Of a stretch of 64,000 nucleotides of DNA, positions 1-13,398 are shown piece after piece. This DNA is from Butyrivibrio hungatei NK4A153 (lineage in GTDB: Bacteria; Bacillota; Clostridia; Lachnospirales; Lachnospiraceae): the NCBI RefSeq assembly GCF_000424465.1, contig NZ_AUJY01000002.1:248001-312000 (forward strand). Reading direction: 5' to 3'. Position 1 is the stretch's first letter. Each line of letters starts with the position of its first letter. The notes beneath the pieces were generated by a model. That model worked only from the letters and a program-made list of their open reading frames with translations. It was not told the origin of the DNA and made no database searches. A program made the translations under genes and the position numbers.

Positions 1-1
1 C

Positions 2-142
2 GATGCGGGCAACAACATAATGACAGATGACAAGGCGCCTGTGGAGCTTCTAGGAATGAGGCAGATTGACTCGATAATTAAGGATGAAGTCAAGTATTAT
101 AAGGAAATATACAAGACTCAGGGACTTGATGGTCTGTTTTAA
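2..142 (+). CDS. C-terminal fragment of a spermidine-synthase-like protein (5' end outside window)
   Basis: An open frame enters from the left edge and stops with TAA at 140-142, giving the last 46 residues of a protein. The segment TDDKAPVELLGM followed by a helix rich in Lys, Tyr and Glu resembles the C-terminus of the spermidine/spermine-synthase-like methyltransferase fold, often found fused to an MFS transporter in Lachnospiraceae. This identification rests on a short tail remembered from the family, and the catalytic part lies outside the window. An A-rich stretch follows the stop, but no clear terminator hairpin was seen before the next promoter. Confidence 0.5.
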   Translation, partial: DAGNNIMTDDKAPVELLGMRQIDSIIKDEVKYYKEIYKTQGLDGLF

Positions 143-150
143 AAAAAGTA

Positions 151-179
151 TGGCAAAAAATATGTGTTATCATTATAAT
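151..179 (+). promoter_or_regulatory. putative sigma-A promoter for the first MBOAT gene
   Basis: A perfect TATAAT lies at 174-179, with a weak -35-like TGGCAA at 151-156 and 17 bases between them. It is about 33 bases upstream of the MBOAT start, in the only gap between this gene and the upstream fragment. The -10 is convincing and the -35 is poor. Confidence 0.45.
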
Positions 180-211
180 GTTATTAATAACTTGAAAAGG
201 TGATAACACAA

Positions 212-1648
212 ATGCCTGTTTATACAAAATTATTTGTCGCTTTTTTTCTGGCAATATTCTTTATTAATTATATAAAACACTTATCGATAAGGCTTTCCAA
301 TGTATTGTTATTATTGGCAAGTCTTATTTTTTATGCGTGGAGCGGAGTTGTATTTGTTCCTGTGATAATAGGCTTTGGGCTTGTGACATACGCTTCAGGT
401 TTTATAATAGAAAAACTTGGAGCGGATTCAAAATATGATTCTATAAGAAAAGCGGTCATGATTGTCTTTGTGGCTGTTGAACTGTTACCTATCTGCATTG
501 TAAGAGTGTTTGGGTTAATATTTAGATATTCAAATCACAAAGAAATGCTGATTCCTCTTGGCCTTTCATTTTTTTCTCTACAGATCGTGACTTATACGGT
601 GGGAGTTTATAAAAAGAAAATTCCCGCAGAAAAAGATATTTTGAATATTCTCTTGTTTGTCTGTTTTTTTCCATGTGTTTCCAGCGGCCCGATTCAAAGG
701 GCAGAGAATCTTATTCCTCAGATAAAAAAAGAAAAAGCTTTTGATTATGAAAGAGCGGTTAGAGGTCTGATATTGATGGCCTGGGGCTTTATGAAAAAGC
801 TGGTGCTTGCGGATAATCTGGCATTGTATATCGATTCCGTGAGGGGAGCCGAGGGCGAAAAATATGGAACGGCTCTTTTACTTACGGTAGTTCTATATTC
901 ATTCAGACTTTACTTTGATTTTTCGGGATACTCAGATATTGTTACAGGTTGTGCAAAGGCTATTGGATACGATCTTGGCAAAAACTTCGATCATCCTTAT
1001 CTTTCGCATTCTGTTGGAGAGTTTTGGCGAAGATGGCATATATCACTTAGCAGTTGGCTAAGAGACTATGTTTACATACCGCTTGGAGGCAGCAGAACAC
1101 AGGAGTGGAAGATTTACAGAAATCTCATTATAACTTTTGCGATAAGCGGAATTTGGCACGGAGCTGGAATTACATGGATCTTGTGGGGATTGTTTCATGG
1201 AATATGTCTATGCTTCGAGAGGGCATTTGGAAGTAAAAACAAAGAAAAGTCTGCATTTTCTGTAGTTACGACATTTATACTTGTGACTTTCGGATGGATT
1301 ATTTTTTCCGTCGATACGCTTGGTGAGGCTGTAAGTATTATTGCATCATTTTCGCGTATTCCCAATGAGCTGTTCGGTGTTATGCCAAAGCTCTTGGGAA
1401 GCGGACTTACGATAAGCATGGCGTTAAGAGAACTGTTAATGGTTCCCGCGAGTTTTAGTATGTCGGTTATGCTTGCCGGAATCGTTATATATATGGTTAT
1501 AAGCGTGATCACATATAAGAGACCGGGAATAGACATTCTCAGGGAAAAGAAATCCGTGGTGAGGTGGAGTGCATATTTTGCCCTGATCCTGATAATTCTT
1601 TTCCTTGGGCAGGCAGGTGTAGAAGAGTTTGTATATAACAGGTTTTAG
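212..1648 (+). CDS. MBOAT-family membrane-bound O-acyltransferase (copy 1)
   Basis: Polytopic membrane protein of about 478 residues, the normal size for AlgI/DltB/PatA-type MBOAT enzymes. These pass an acyl group (often acetyl) across the membrane to a surface polymer. The family motifs are present: FWRRWHISLSSW, then DYVYIPLGGS, then the active-site histidine in SGIWHGAG. A GTG at 200 is also in frame, but AAAAGG at 195-200 reads as the ribosome binding site for the ATG at 212. The next gene, an SGNH-like partner, begins within 10 bases of the stop, so the two form a classical MBOAT/SGNH pair. The acyl donor and polymer are unknown. Two more MBOAT genes occur at 35488 and 46045. Confidence 0.93.
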   Translation: MPVYTKLFVAFFLAIFFINYIKHLSIRLSNVLLLLASLIFYAWSGVVFVPVIIGFGLVTYASGFIIEKLGADSKYDSIRKAVMIVFVAVELLPICIVRVFGLIFRYSNHKEMLIPLGLSFFSLQIVTYTVGVYKKKIPAEKDILNILLFVCFFPCVSSGPIQRAENLIPQIKKEKAFDYERAVRGLILMAWGFMKKLVLADNLALYIDSVRGAEGEKYGTALLLTVVLYSFRLYFDFSGYSDIVTGCAKAIGYDLGKNFDHPYLSHSVGEFWRRWHISLSSWLRDYVYIPLGGSRTQEWKIYRNLIITFAISGIWHGAGITWILWGLFHGICLCFERAFGSKNKEKSAFSVVTTFILVTFGWIIFSVDTLGEAVSIIASFSRIPNELFGVMPKLLGSGLTISMALRELLMVPASFSMSVMLAGIVIYMVISVITYKRPGIDILREKKSVVRWSAYFALILIILFLGQAGVEEFVYNRF

Positions 1649-1657
1649 GTGATGAGA

Positions 1658-2731
1658 ATGAAAAAGTTGGTGATTCGTCTTTGCTTTTTTATAATTCCGG
1701 TGATGATATATGCCGGCGCATGTGTATTTGTCGATGCGTACAATGTCTTTCATGTGGATAATGTGAGACTGACAGATATTACGCCGAACCAGAATTTTAT
1801 TAAGACAAAGTATCTTTTGCAAAATAAAGGGAAATTTAATGCGCTTTTGCTTGGCTCATCAAGAGTGGCAAATCTTCCGAAAGAAGGACTTCCGGAAAAG
1901 ACGGATGATGGCAGGGAGCTTAACTGGTACAACATGACTTATGCCATGGGGAGCTCTTCAGAAAACTATGATACTGTTAAAACGCTGATTGACGGCGGAG
2001 TGAAACTCGATGAATTGATCATTCTTATCGACGATGTATCTATGTGGAAGGGAGTTACCAAAGGCTTAGACAATCCGATCTTTACAACATATCAGACGTA
2101 TGAAGAGTCACCGATAAGGTTTTACTATTCGTATCTTAAGCTAAAACCTGTATGGAGAATTGTACCGCAGATATTTTTTGAGTACAGGCTAGGAGAGAAC
2201 AACGAGGGAAAAAAGCTTTTTTACAGCTATGGCGTGGATGTTAACAATACAAATATGGAGATCGGAAGTGCAGGAGATATGCCTGAACCTGAGAATTCTC
2301 TTGAATACGATGGTGGTTCGGGAGCAGTTGGGGCAATCAAAGACCTTTCTGAGTTGTGCAAAGAGCAGAACATTAGGCTTATTGTGGTAACATCCCCGAT
2401 TTTGGAGTCTACATATGAAATGGCGATCTCAAACGGATATCTGGATTTTCTTTATGATGTGGCACAGGTTACGGATTATTATCTGTTTTCGGGAATAAAT
2501 ACATACACAGTAGGTCCTGAATATTATTTTGATGCTTCTCATTTCAGACCCGTTGTCGGCCTTGAGATGGAAAAGGTCATGTTTGGCGACGAGGATGTAA
2601 GGAATATGGCAGTTGAAAAAGCAAAGAATGATATGAGCCTAGTGGAGTTTGGGCACCTTGTTACCAAGGAAAATTCGGTAGATGTGATTGAAAATCTGGA
2701 ACAGGAAATAAACGAATTGAATAGAAAATAA
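1658..2731 (+). CDS. SGNH/DltD-AlgJ-like partner of MBOAT copy 1
   Basis: A single N-terminal hydrophobic segment (about residues 3-22) is followed by an extracytoplasmic domain. A GSS motif in LLGSSR (block-I-like nucleophile) and a C-terminal Asp-x-x-His in FDASHF match the catalytic Ser and Asp/His of SGNH acyl-transfer proteins that work with MBOAT enzymes. The gene is tightly linked to the MBOAT gene. GTG 1649 and ATG 1652 are also possible starts, but AGGTGA at 1647-1652 is well placed for ATG 1658, which gives a clean Lys-Lys signal anchor. The acetyl-transfer role is inferred from motif and context, as overall similarity to DltD or AlgJ is low. Confidence 0.75.
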   Translation: MKKLVIRLCFFIIPVMIYAGACVFVDAYNVFHVDNVRLTDITPNQNFIKTKYLLQNKGKFNALLLGSSRVANLPKEGLPEKTDDGRELNWYNMTYAMGSSSENYDTVKTLIDGGVKLDELIILIDDVSMWKGVTKGLDNPIFTTYQTYEESPIRFYYSYLKLKPVWRIVPQIFFEYRLGENNEGKKLFYSYGVDVNNTNMEIGSAGDMPEPENSLEYDGGSGAVGAIKDLSELCKEQNIRLIVVTSPILESTYEMAISNGYLDFLYDVAQVTDYYLFSGINTYTVGPEYYFDASHFRPVVGLEMEKVMFGDEDVRNMAVEKAKNDMSLVEFGHLVTKENSVDVIENLEQEINELNRK

Positions 2732-2854
2732 AATGTTACATCAGTATTTATGTTTTATGAGTTGAATTAAAGTCGAAATAGCGAGTTGTGCACAATTAAC
2801 AGCACTTAGTGATAAATAATTAGCAATTTTTGGATACCTCTTTGTAAAATAATA

Positions 2855-2887
2855 TGTTACAATATTTTTACCCAATGGGGAATGGGT
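2855..2887 (+). promoter_or_regulatory. putative extended -10 promoter and operator-like inverted repeat before the xylanase gene
   Basis: The 183-base gap before the xylanase gene holds TGTTACAAT (2855-2863), an extended -10 (TGn plus TACAAT), without a good -35. Just downstream, ACCCA (2870-2874) and TGGGT (2883-2887) form an inverted repeat around an 8-base centre, close to the expected transcription start, where a repressor could sit. A 10-bp palindrome, TTGTGCACAA, lies further upstream at 2786-2795. No match to the cre consensus was recognised. Confidence 0.35.
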
Positions 2888-2914
2888 TTAACATATTATT
2901 AACGGGAGGATGCT

Positions 2915-7803
<4,889 letters not shown>

Positions 7804-7931
7804 TAACTTTAAGTGAAAAATAAAAAAAATCTAATAATTTATGAAATTTTGTCTAAAATATGATATTATTTAGTAGAAGATGTACTTAGCGTATTCAACC
7901 GTGTTTTTTGACGAGAAAGGAGCGACTTCCT

Positions 7932-8204
7932 ATGGAAAACAGCCGGCTTCAATATTCTCCGTTCAAACCGAATTTGAAGACAGCCGAAGTATTTGCGTGG
8001 GGCGATCCGGAGTATAATCTTTTTGACCAGCTCAATGAGAAGTATGAGAAGAGTCATCCGGAGTTTCATGATCTTTCTGCATATGAGAAGATGGTCATAA
8101 GAGAGCAGATTCATCATGAGGCAATAGGGCTTACACCTTTGAATCTCATTATGGATTTTGTGGAAGACCCACAGTTTGATGAGTTTAGAATCATATCGAC
8201 CTGA
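7932..8204 (+). CDS. small protein of unknown function (90 aa)
   Basis: ATG 7932 has a good binding site, AAAGGAG, about nine bases upstream, and the frame ends just before a strong terminator, so this is a real single-gene unit. The product is soluble and acidic, rich in Glu, Phe, Tyr and His, with no signal peptide or membrane segment. The segments AEVFAWGDPEYNLFDQLNEK and SAYEKMVIREQIHHEAIGL look like a small helical protein. I do not recognise the family. It sits between the xylan-degradation genes and a convergent membrane-protein gene, which says little about its role. Confidence 0.7.
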   Translation: MENSRLQYSPFKPNLKTAEVFAWGDPEYNLFDQLNEKYEKSHPEFHDLSAYEKMVIREQIHHEAIGLTPLNLIMDFVEDPQFDEFRIIST

Positions 8205-8220
8205 TAAATAAGACAAAACA

Positions 8221-8258
8221 AAAGACCTAAGCACTAAGAGGCTTAGGTCTTTATTTTT
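8221..8258 (+). terminator. rho-independent terminator (probably bidirectional)
   Basis: A perfect 12-bp stem (8221-8232 with 8241-8252) encloses an 8-base loop and is followed by ATTTTTAC. It lies between convergent genes ending at 8204 (+) and 8282 (-). The A-rich bases before the stem would give a short U-rich tail on the other strand, so it may serve both genes. Confidence 0.88.
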
Positions 8259-8281
8259 ACTTTATATAGAGATTAAATTAA

Positions 8282-8785
8282 TCAAGTCTTTAGTAACTGT
8301 GCTTCACGGATCTGTTCATTTACGTCCGATAAAAACTCGTGATTTGTGGGATCTGTGATGAAGGTGAGAAAATCGGTTGCTTCTTTTACCGAGAGATTCT
8401 GTATACCTATAAGATAATCGAGGATTTCCTCGTTCGTCTTGCCCTCGCTCAAATAATGATCGACTATATCAAAGAGAAGCATGAAACGGCGCATTTTTGC
8501 CCGTGTACTTATCTGATGTAGCTCAACTACAATCGAAACAAATATAAACATTGATATTCCCGAAAAAAGAAAGAATAAAATGCCATAGATATATTTGGCT
8601 GATTGAATATGTATGAATCCCGAAGAAAAGCCGGACACTGCGAAAACAAGCAGTGATGTGAGTACAATCCCAAGCCTTGCTTTGTTCTGTTCATAGACAG
8701 TCAGAGTCATAAATTTAACGGTAATACCGAAGATTAAGTAGAAGACAAATGCAAAAGCAATCCCCAAGTAAGACAACTGAAGCAT
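8282..8785 (-). CDS. small integral membrane protein of unknown function
   Basis: 167 residues on the minus strand. The first ~85 residues hold three hydrophobic segments. The rest is cytoplasmic-looking and helical, with the motifs LLFDIVDHYLSEGKTNEEIL and SVKEATDFLTFI, which resemble a small helical interaction domain. The start ATG (8785 going down) has AAAGGGGGA nine bases upstream. It is the only clear minus-strand gene in the window and is convergent with the 90-aa gene across the terminator. I do not recognise the family, and nothing shows a transport or enzymatic function. Confidence 0.72.
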   Translation of the reverse strand: MLQLSYLGIAFAFVFYLIFGITVKFMTLTVYEQNKARLGIVLTSLLVFAVSGFSSGFIHIQSAKYIYGILFFLFSGISMFIFVSIVVELHQISTRAKMRRFMLLFDIVDHYLSEGKTNEEILDYLIGIQNLSVKEATDFLTFITDPTNHEFLSDVNEQIREAQLLKT

Positions 8786-8914
8786 AATTTTATTCCCCCT
8801 TTAGCTAATTGTAGCAAGCATAAGTGATTAATGCAACGTAAATAGAGCTAATATTGCATTATTAATTAGTTTGATGTACTTTATATGTATTGTTTTGGGG
8901 GTTCGGTACACGTG

Positions 8915-10984
8915 ATGACTAGAATAAAAGCCATTTTATTTGCGGTTAATTTTGTATTTCTGGTAGCACTGGTCTTTTTGTGCATAGGAAGTGAAGATTA
9001 CCTCTCTGATCATATAATTGACAGCAACAAGTTCGAAAAAATAAAGAAATCAAGGACTCTTTCGGATGATATGAACATTCAGCCGGTCTTTGATGAACAG
9101 AAACTTTTCTATGATAGGGCAGCAGGAGCTTTTTTCTATTCTCTTATAGATGATGATAAAACGGCTTATAACCCGTCTGTTGATGTAGCGGGCGATTCAA
9201 ATGTGCGATTCGCCTTTCTTAACTTTGGGATCACAGATGATGCGATCGCGAATAGTATTCCTCTTACATGTATTTTTTATGACAATAACAGTTATTGTGT
9301 CCGCAAGATTTTCTGTACCTTTTTGCCAATTATGAATATAGATTTCGATGGTAAGATAACAGAATTCGATACAGAGATGAGCATGCAACTTTATGATAAT
9401 GGGGAGCAGTGTGAGACAAGGGATGTCTCATCTGACGGTATGATCAGGATTCGAGGCGGCAATACGAGATCTTTTCCCAAAATGCCTTTGAAAATAACAT
9501 TGATACACAGGAAGGAAGGCAACAATTATCAGAAGAATAACATGTCGCTTCTTGGGATGCGCAAGGATGACGATTATATTCTTTATCCTGCATATAACGA
9601 TGCCGAGAAAGTGAGAAATGTTTTCAGCCAGAATCTTTGGTACAACAGCTGCAGAAAGAATAATCGCTACGGAATCACGACAGGAGTGGAATACAGATTT
9701 TTAGAGCTTTTTATAAACGGGGAGTACAGTGGACTTTATGCACTCGGATACACTCCGGATGAGAAGATGGTCGGTATTTCCAAAGATGATGAGCATACGG
9801 GGTTTTTTAAAAAAGTTGTAGGTATTGATTCATCAAATATAATATATGACCAATACGGCGGGATATTCGGATGGCGCGCCGAAAATGTGCCTGCAGGCGC
9901 CGGTGCTGAAAGCTATGCGGAAAAAAGATGGAAACTTCTGAGGGATTATCTTGAAAATCTTCAGGCTAATTCAGAGAATGTGGAGGAACTTAAAAAGAGT
10001 ATTGATATAGATAATGCGATTGATTATACGCTTTTTACCAATCTGGTTCAGGGTGATGATAATCTTTTGAAGAATTTTTATCTTTGTGTAAAAGAAACAC
10101 CGGGCGGATATTATTCATATTTTTGCCCGTGGGATCTTGATGTTACATGGGGAAATATGTGGGTTCCGAATGCTGAGAACGGCTATCTGCAGTATGGTCA
10201 CAAACCTTATTACAATCTTCTTTTCGAGGACCTTTATTTGGGGCAGATAATGGCGGGAAACAGTAGTGACATTGTGGAAAAGAGTTGTGACAGATTTGCG
10301 GAACTCAGGAAAAATGCCTGGTCCGATGATACAATCCAAAGTATGCTCGATGAATATGAAAAGGATGTATGCTTTTCCGGTGCATATATCAGAGATAAAG
10401 AGCGTTGGAGCGGCGGAAGCTACAGAGCTGACGATGAGCCCGATAATTTTGACAGATTCAGGAAATATGTGGCTCAGAGACTTTCGGAGGCCGATGAATA
10501 TTATGCCCGATTAAAGACGCTTGCCGCAGAGGATATCTTTATCAGAAGAGCGGCGCAGTATAAGTATTTTGATGATTCAAGCTTTGTTATTGAGATAAAT
10601 GACAGAGAGTTTCTCGGCAACAGCGCTTATGTGGCACTTTTGAACAGAATCGGCGGTATAGATGTTGAAAAGATAGACGAAGATGTAAAGTATGTGATCA
10701 AGATTCCCGGAGAAGATGTTATATATCTCGAAGATTTTGCAGAAGAAACTTCTCCTTGTGAGAAGCCGGTCGAGACAACTGTCGAAGGTCATAAGCTTGT
10801 ACTAAAGCAAGGAGCCGAGCGCGATTACCTGGATGAAGACGCGGGATATACCGTGTATCTTGACGGAGTGGCTTGCTATGATGCTTATACCGATGATAAG
10901 GAGCCGTTTATTGTTTCGCTGTTTTATGAAGGATTCGGAGAAAAGATGAATCTTAAGAGAGAATACAGAATAGATTTTAATTAA
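8915..10984 (+). CDS. CotH-family protein (atypical kinase fold), membrane-anchored, copy 1
   Basis: About 689 residues with one N-terminal membrane segment and a large extracytoplasmic CotH domain. CotH proteins have an atypical protein-kinase fold; Bacillus CotH phosphorylates spore-coat proteins. Family signatures are IRIRGGNTRSFPK, LFINGEYSGLYAL and the metal-binding-type PWDLDVTWG. About 170 extra C-terminal residues follow the CotH core. The start is uncertain: ATG 8885, GTG 8912 and ATG 8915 are in frame; GGGGG at 8897-8901 favours 8912 or 8915. Unlike the copy at 36972, it has no VTC or DUF4956 partner next door. Its substrate and source of ATP outside the membrane are unknown. Confidence 0.8.
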   Translation: MTRIKAILFAVNFVFLVALVFLCIGSEDYLSDHIIDSNKFEKIKKSRTLSDDMNIQPVFDEQKLFYDRAAGAFFYSLIDDDKTAYNPSVDVAGDSNVRFAFLNFGITDDAIANSIPLTCIFYDNNSYCVRKIFCTFLPIMNIDFDGKITEFDTEMSMQLYDNGEQCETRDVSSDGMIRIRGGNTRSFPKMPLKITLIHRKEGNNYQKNNMSLLGMRKDDDYILYPAYNDAEKVRNVFSQNLWYNSCRKNNRYGITTGVEYRFLELFINGEYSGLYALGYTPDEKMVGISKDDEHTGFFKKVVGIDSSNIIYDQYGGIFGWRAENVPAGAGAESYAEKRWKLLRDYLENLQANSENVEELKKSIDIDNAIDYTLFTNLVQGDDNLLKNFYLCVKETPGGYYSYFCPWDLDVTWGNMWVPNAENGYLQYGHKPYYNLLFEDLYLGQIMAGNSSDIVEKSCDRFAELRKNAWSDDTIQSMLDEYEKDVCFSGAYIRDKERWSGGSYRADDEPDNFDRFRKYVAQRLSEADEYYARLKTLAAEDIFIRRAAQYKYFDDSSFVIEINDREFLGNSAYVALLNRIGGIDVEKIDEDVKYVIKIPGEDVIYLEDFAEETSPCEKPVETTVEGHKLVLKQGAERDYLDEDAGYTVYLDGVACYDAYTDDKEPFIVSLFYEGFGEKMNLKREYRIDFN

Positions 10985-11040
10985 ACAAAGTGTTGACTTT
11001 TTTCCTATGATAATTTAACCTTTTAAAATAAAAACAAGAT

Positions 11041-11056
11041 TGTATACAAATATACA
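11041..11056. promoter_or_regulatory. operator-like inverted repeat upstream of livJ
   Basis: TGTATA - CAAA - TATACA is a perfect 6-bp inverted repeat about 37 bases before the livJ start, downstream of a TTGACT (10993-10998) that could be a -35 although no good -10 follows at 17 bases. The position fits a repressor site. No known regulator consensus was recognised. Confidence 0.4.
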
Positions 11057-11092
11057 TTTTGATTTTGGTATTGTGATTAGGAGGAAAAAATT

Positions 11093-12304
11093 ATGAAGAA
11101 GTTTAGCAAAGCAGTTAGTGCGCTTATGGCTTCCGTAATGGCAGCATCAATGCTTGCAGGCTGCACAGATGCAGCAAGCACAGAGACACCTGACACTCAG
11201 GCGCAGGCACAGGGAACAGAGAGCTCGGCAAATGGCGGAGCTACATTCAAGATTGGTGCTATAGGACCTCTTACAGGTGCAGCAGCAGTATATGGTAATG
11301 CTGTATGTAACGCAGCGGAGCTTGCAGTTGAGGAGATCAACGAGGCAGGCGGTATCAACGGATATCAGGTAGAGTATAGCAAGGAAGATGACGAGCTCAA
11401 TGCAGAGAAGTCAGTAAATGCGTACAATACTCTTAAAGACTGGGGCATGCAGATTCTTGTAGGATCAACAACAAGTGCATGTTCAATCGCAGTTTCAGAA
11501 AATACAAAAGCTGACAATATGTTCCAGCTTACACCTTCAGGATCGGCTGAAGAATGCGTTAAGTATGACAACGTATTCCGCGTATGCTTCTCAGATCCTA
11601 ACCAGGGTATTGCTTCAGCGCAGTACATTGCAGATCACAATCTTGCAACTAAGGTTGGTATAATCTACGACAACTCAGACGTATATTCAAACGGTATTTA
11701 TCAGAAGTTCAAGGAAGAGGCAGCAGGAAAGAACTTTGAGATTGTTTCAGAAGAGGCTTTCACAGCGGACAATGCAACTGATTTCTCAGTTCAGCTTCAG
11801 AAGGCAAAGGATGCAGGCGCAGACCTTGTATTCCTTCCTATCTACTATCAGGCAGCATCACTTATCCTTACACAGGCTAACACAATGGGATATTCACCTG
11901 TATTCTTCGGTGTTGACGGTATGGACGGAATTCTTTCTGTTGAGAACTTCGATACAAAGCTTGCTGAGGGCGTAATGCTTCTTACACCTTTCGCAGCTGA
12001 TGCTAAGGATGATCTTACAGTGAACTTCGTTAAGAAGTATCAGGAGAAATATGGTGAAGTTCCTAACCAGTTTGCAGCTGATGCTTATGATGCAGTATAT
12101 ATCATTAAGCAGGCACTTGAAGCTAAGAGCGCAACTCCCGATATGAGTACATCAGATATCTGCGAAGCTGTTAAGGCAGCTATGACAGAGATCGAGGCAT
12201 CCGGCCTTACATCTGCGAAGATGACTTGGGATGCTTCAGGTGAGCCTAACAAAGAGCCTAAGGCTGTTGTTATCAAGGAAGGTGCTTACGTTTCAGCAGA
12301 GTAA
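11093..12304 (+). CDS. livJ: branched-chain amino-acid ABC transporter substrate-binding lipoprotein
   Basis: Periplasmic-binding-protein fold type I (LivJ/LivK family) that captures Leu, Ile or Val and delivers it to LivHM. The signal peptide ends in the lipobox LAGC (Cys about residue 23), so the protein is lipid-anchored. An Ala/Thr/Glu-rich spacer precedes the mature domain starting near FKIGAIGPLTGAAAVYG; GGINGYQVE and FAADAYDAVY are further family signatures. Length (403) is normal. TTAGGAGG just upstream sets the start. The genes livH, livM, livG and livF follow. A hairpin after the stop (12369-12399) would let this protein be made in excess over the membrane components. Exact ligand specificity cannot be read from the sequence. 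Confidence 0.93.
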   Translation: MKKFSKAVSALMASVMAASMLAGCTDAASTETPDTQAQAQGTESSANGGATFKIGAIGPLTGAAAVYGNAVCNAAELAVEEINEAGGINGYQVEYSKEDDELNAEKSVNAYNTLKDWGMQILVGSTTSACSIAVSENTKADNMFQLTPSGSAEECVKYDNVFRVCFSDPNQGIASAQYIADHNLATKVGIIYDNSDVYSNGIYQKFKEEAAGKNFEIVSEEAFTADNATDFSVQLQKAKDAGADLVFLPIYYQAASLILTQANTMGYSPVFFGVDGMDGILSVENFDTKLAEGVMLLTPFAADAKDDLTVNFVKKYQEKYGEVPNQFAADAYDAVYIIKQALEAKSATPDMSTSDICEAVKAAMTEIEASGLTSAKMTWDASGEPNKEPKAVVIKEGAYVSAE

Positions 12305-12368
12305 TCGGCTAATCAACGCTTATTAAAGTGTTTAACGCGTAATCCGCGTAACTGCACAGTGAAGTGCT

Positions 12369-12403
12369 ACGCAGGATACCCTCAAAAGGTGTCCTGCGTT
12401 TTC
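12369..12403 (+). terminator. intra-operon terminator/attenuator between livJ and livH
   Basis: A 12-bp stem with one G-T pair (12369-12380 with 12388-12399) encloses CTCAAAA, followed by a short TTTC. The short T-run suggests partial read-through, which fits high expression of the binding protein and lower expression of the permease and ATPase genes. Confidence 0.72.
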
Positions 12404-12488
12404 ATATCACGGAATAGGATAAAAGTCCTGTTTGTGTGGTATTATTTATAACATAAGAAATATTAGGAATTATTTTTGGAGGTATACG

Positions 12489-13385
12489 ATGAGCTTTCTT
12501 ACTTATCTCATCAACGGACTTAGTCTTGGTAGTATTTATGCCATCATTGCACTTGGATATACCATGGTTTACGGAATAGCCAAGATGCTCAATTTTGCTC
12601 ACGGTGATTTCATCATGGTAGGATGTTACGTGATATTCTCTGTGATCGGAGCAATGGGCGGCAATTCTACAACGGGAGTTATCATTGCTGTGGTGGTTTC
12701 CATAATTTTGTGTTCTCTTCTCGGAATCACAACTGAATTTATCGCGTACAGACCGCTCAGAGGAGCAGCATCTCCGCTGGCAGTTCTTATTACCGCTATA
12801 GGTGTCAGCTATTTCCTTGAGAATCTTGCGCTTATTATTTTTGGTGCTGACGTTAAGTCTTTTTCATCTGTAATAACATGGAAAGGAATTTCTTTTGCAA
12901 ACGGAGAACTCAAGATCCAGGGTGTTACCATCGTTACTATTGCGGTTAGTATCATTATTCTTGTATGCCTTCAGCTTTTTATCAATAAGACAAAGCAGGG
13001 ACAGGCAATGCTTGCTGTTGCAGAGGATAAGGGCGCTGCAACTTTAATGGGAATAAATGTAAATAAGACTATCATGCTTACATTTGCGATTGGTTCTGCT
13101 CTTGCAGCTGTAGCCGGTGCGCTTTTGTGTTCGGCTTATCCGAATCTGTCTCCTTATGTCGGAGCTATGCCCGGTATTAAGGCATTCGTTGCGGCAGTTC
13201 TTGGAGGAATAGGTTCTATTCCCGGAGCGATGATCGGCGGAATTGTACTCGGAATCGTAGAGATTCTCAGTAAGACATATATTTCTTCACAGCTGTCTGA
13301 TGCCATAGTTTTCGGAATACTTGTAATCGTGCTTATTGTTAAGCCAACAGGAATTCTCGGTAAAGTCATTCAGGAAAAGGTTTAA
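12489..13385 (+). CDS. livH: branched-chain amino-acid ABC transporter permease LivH
   Basis: Polytopic permease (298 residues) that with LivM forms the membrane channel of the leucine/isoleucine/valine importer. It starts MSFLTYLINGLSLGSIYAI, the usual LivH N-terminus, and contains ALGYTMVYGIAKMLNFAHGD and the C-terminal GGIGSIPGAMIGGI loop that contacts the ATPase. TTTTTGGAGG six bases before ATG 12489 fixes the start over an earlier in-frame GTG. It lies between the binding-protein gene and livM, 13 bases from the latter. Confidence 0.95.
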   Translation: MSFLTYLINGLSLGSIYAIIALGYTMVYGIAKMLNFAHGDFIMVGCYVIFSVIGAMGGNSTTGVIIAVVVSIILCSLLGITTEFIAYRPLRGAASPLAVLITAIGVSYFLENLALIIFGADVKSFSSVITWKGISFANGELKIQGVTIVTIAVSIIILVCLQLFINKTKQGQAMLAVAEDKGAATLMGINVNKTIMLTFAIGSALAAVAGALLCSAYPNLSPYVGAMPGIKAFVAAVLGGIGSIPGAMIGGIVLGIVEILSKTYISSQLSDAIVFGILVIVLIVKPTGILGKVIQEKV

Positions 13386-13398
13386 AGAGGTGACGACT

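Noticed and set aside
2732-2914. CcpA cre site upstream of the xylanase gene
   Set aside because: No adequate match to the cre consensus was seen; only a different palindrome (TTGTGCACAA) and an ACCCA/TGGGT repeat are present.
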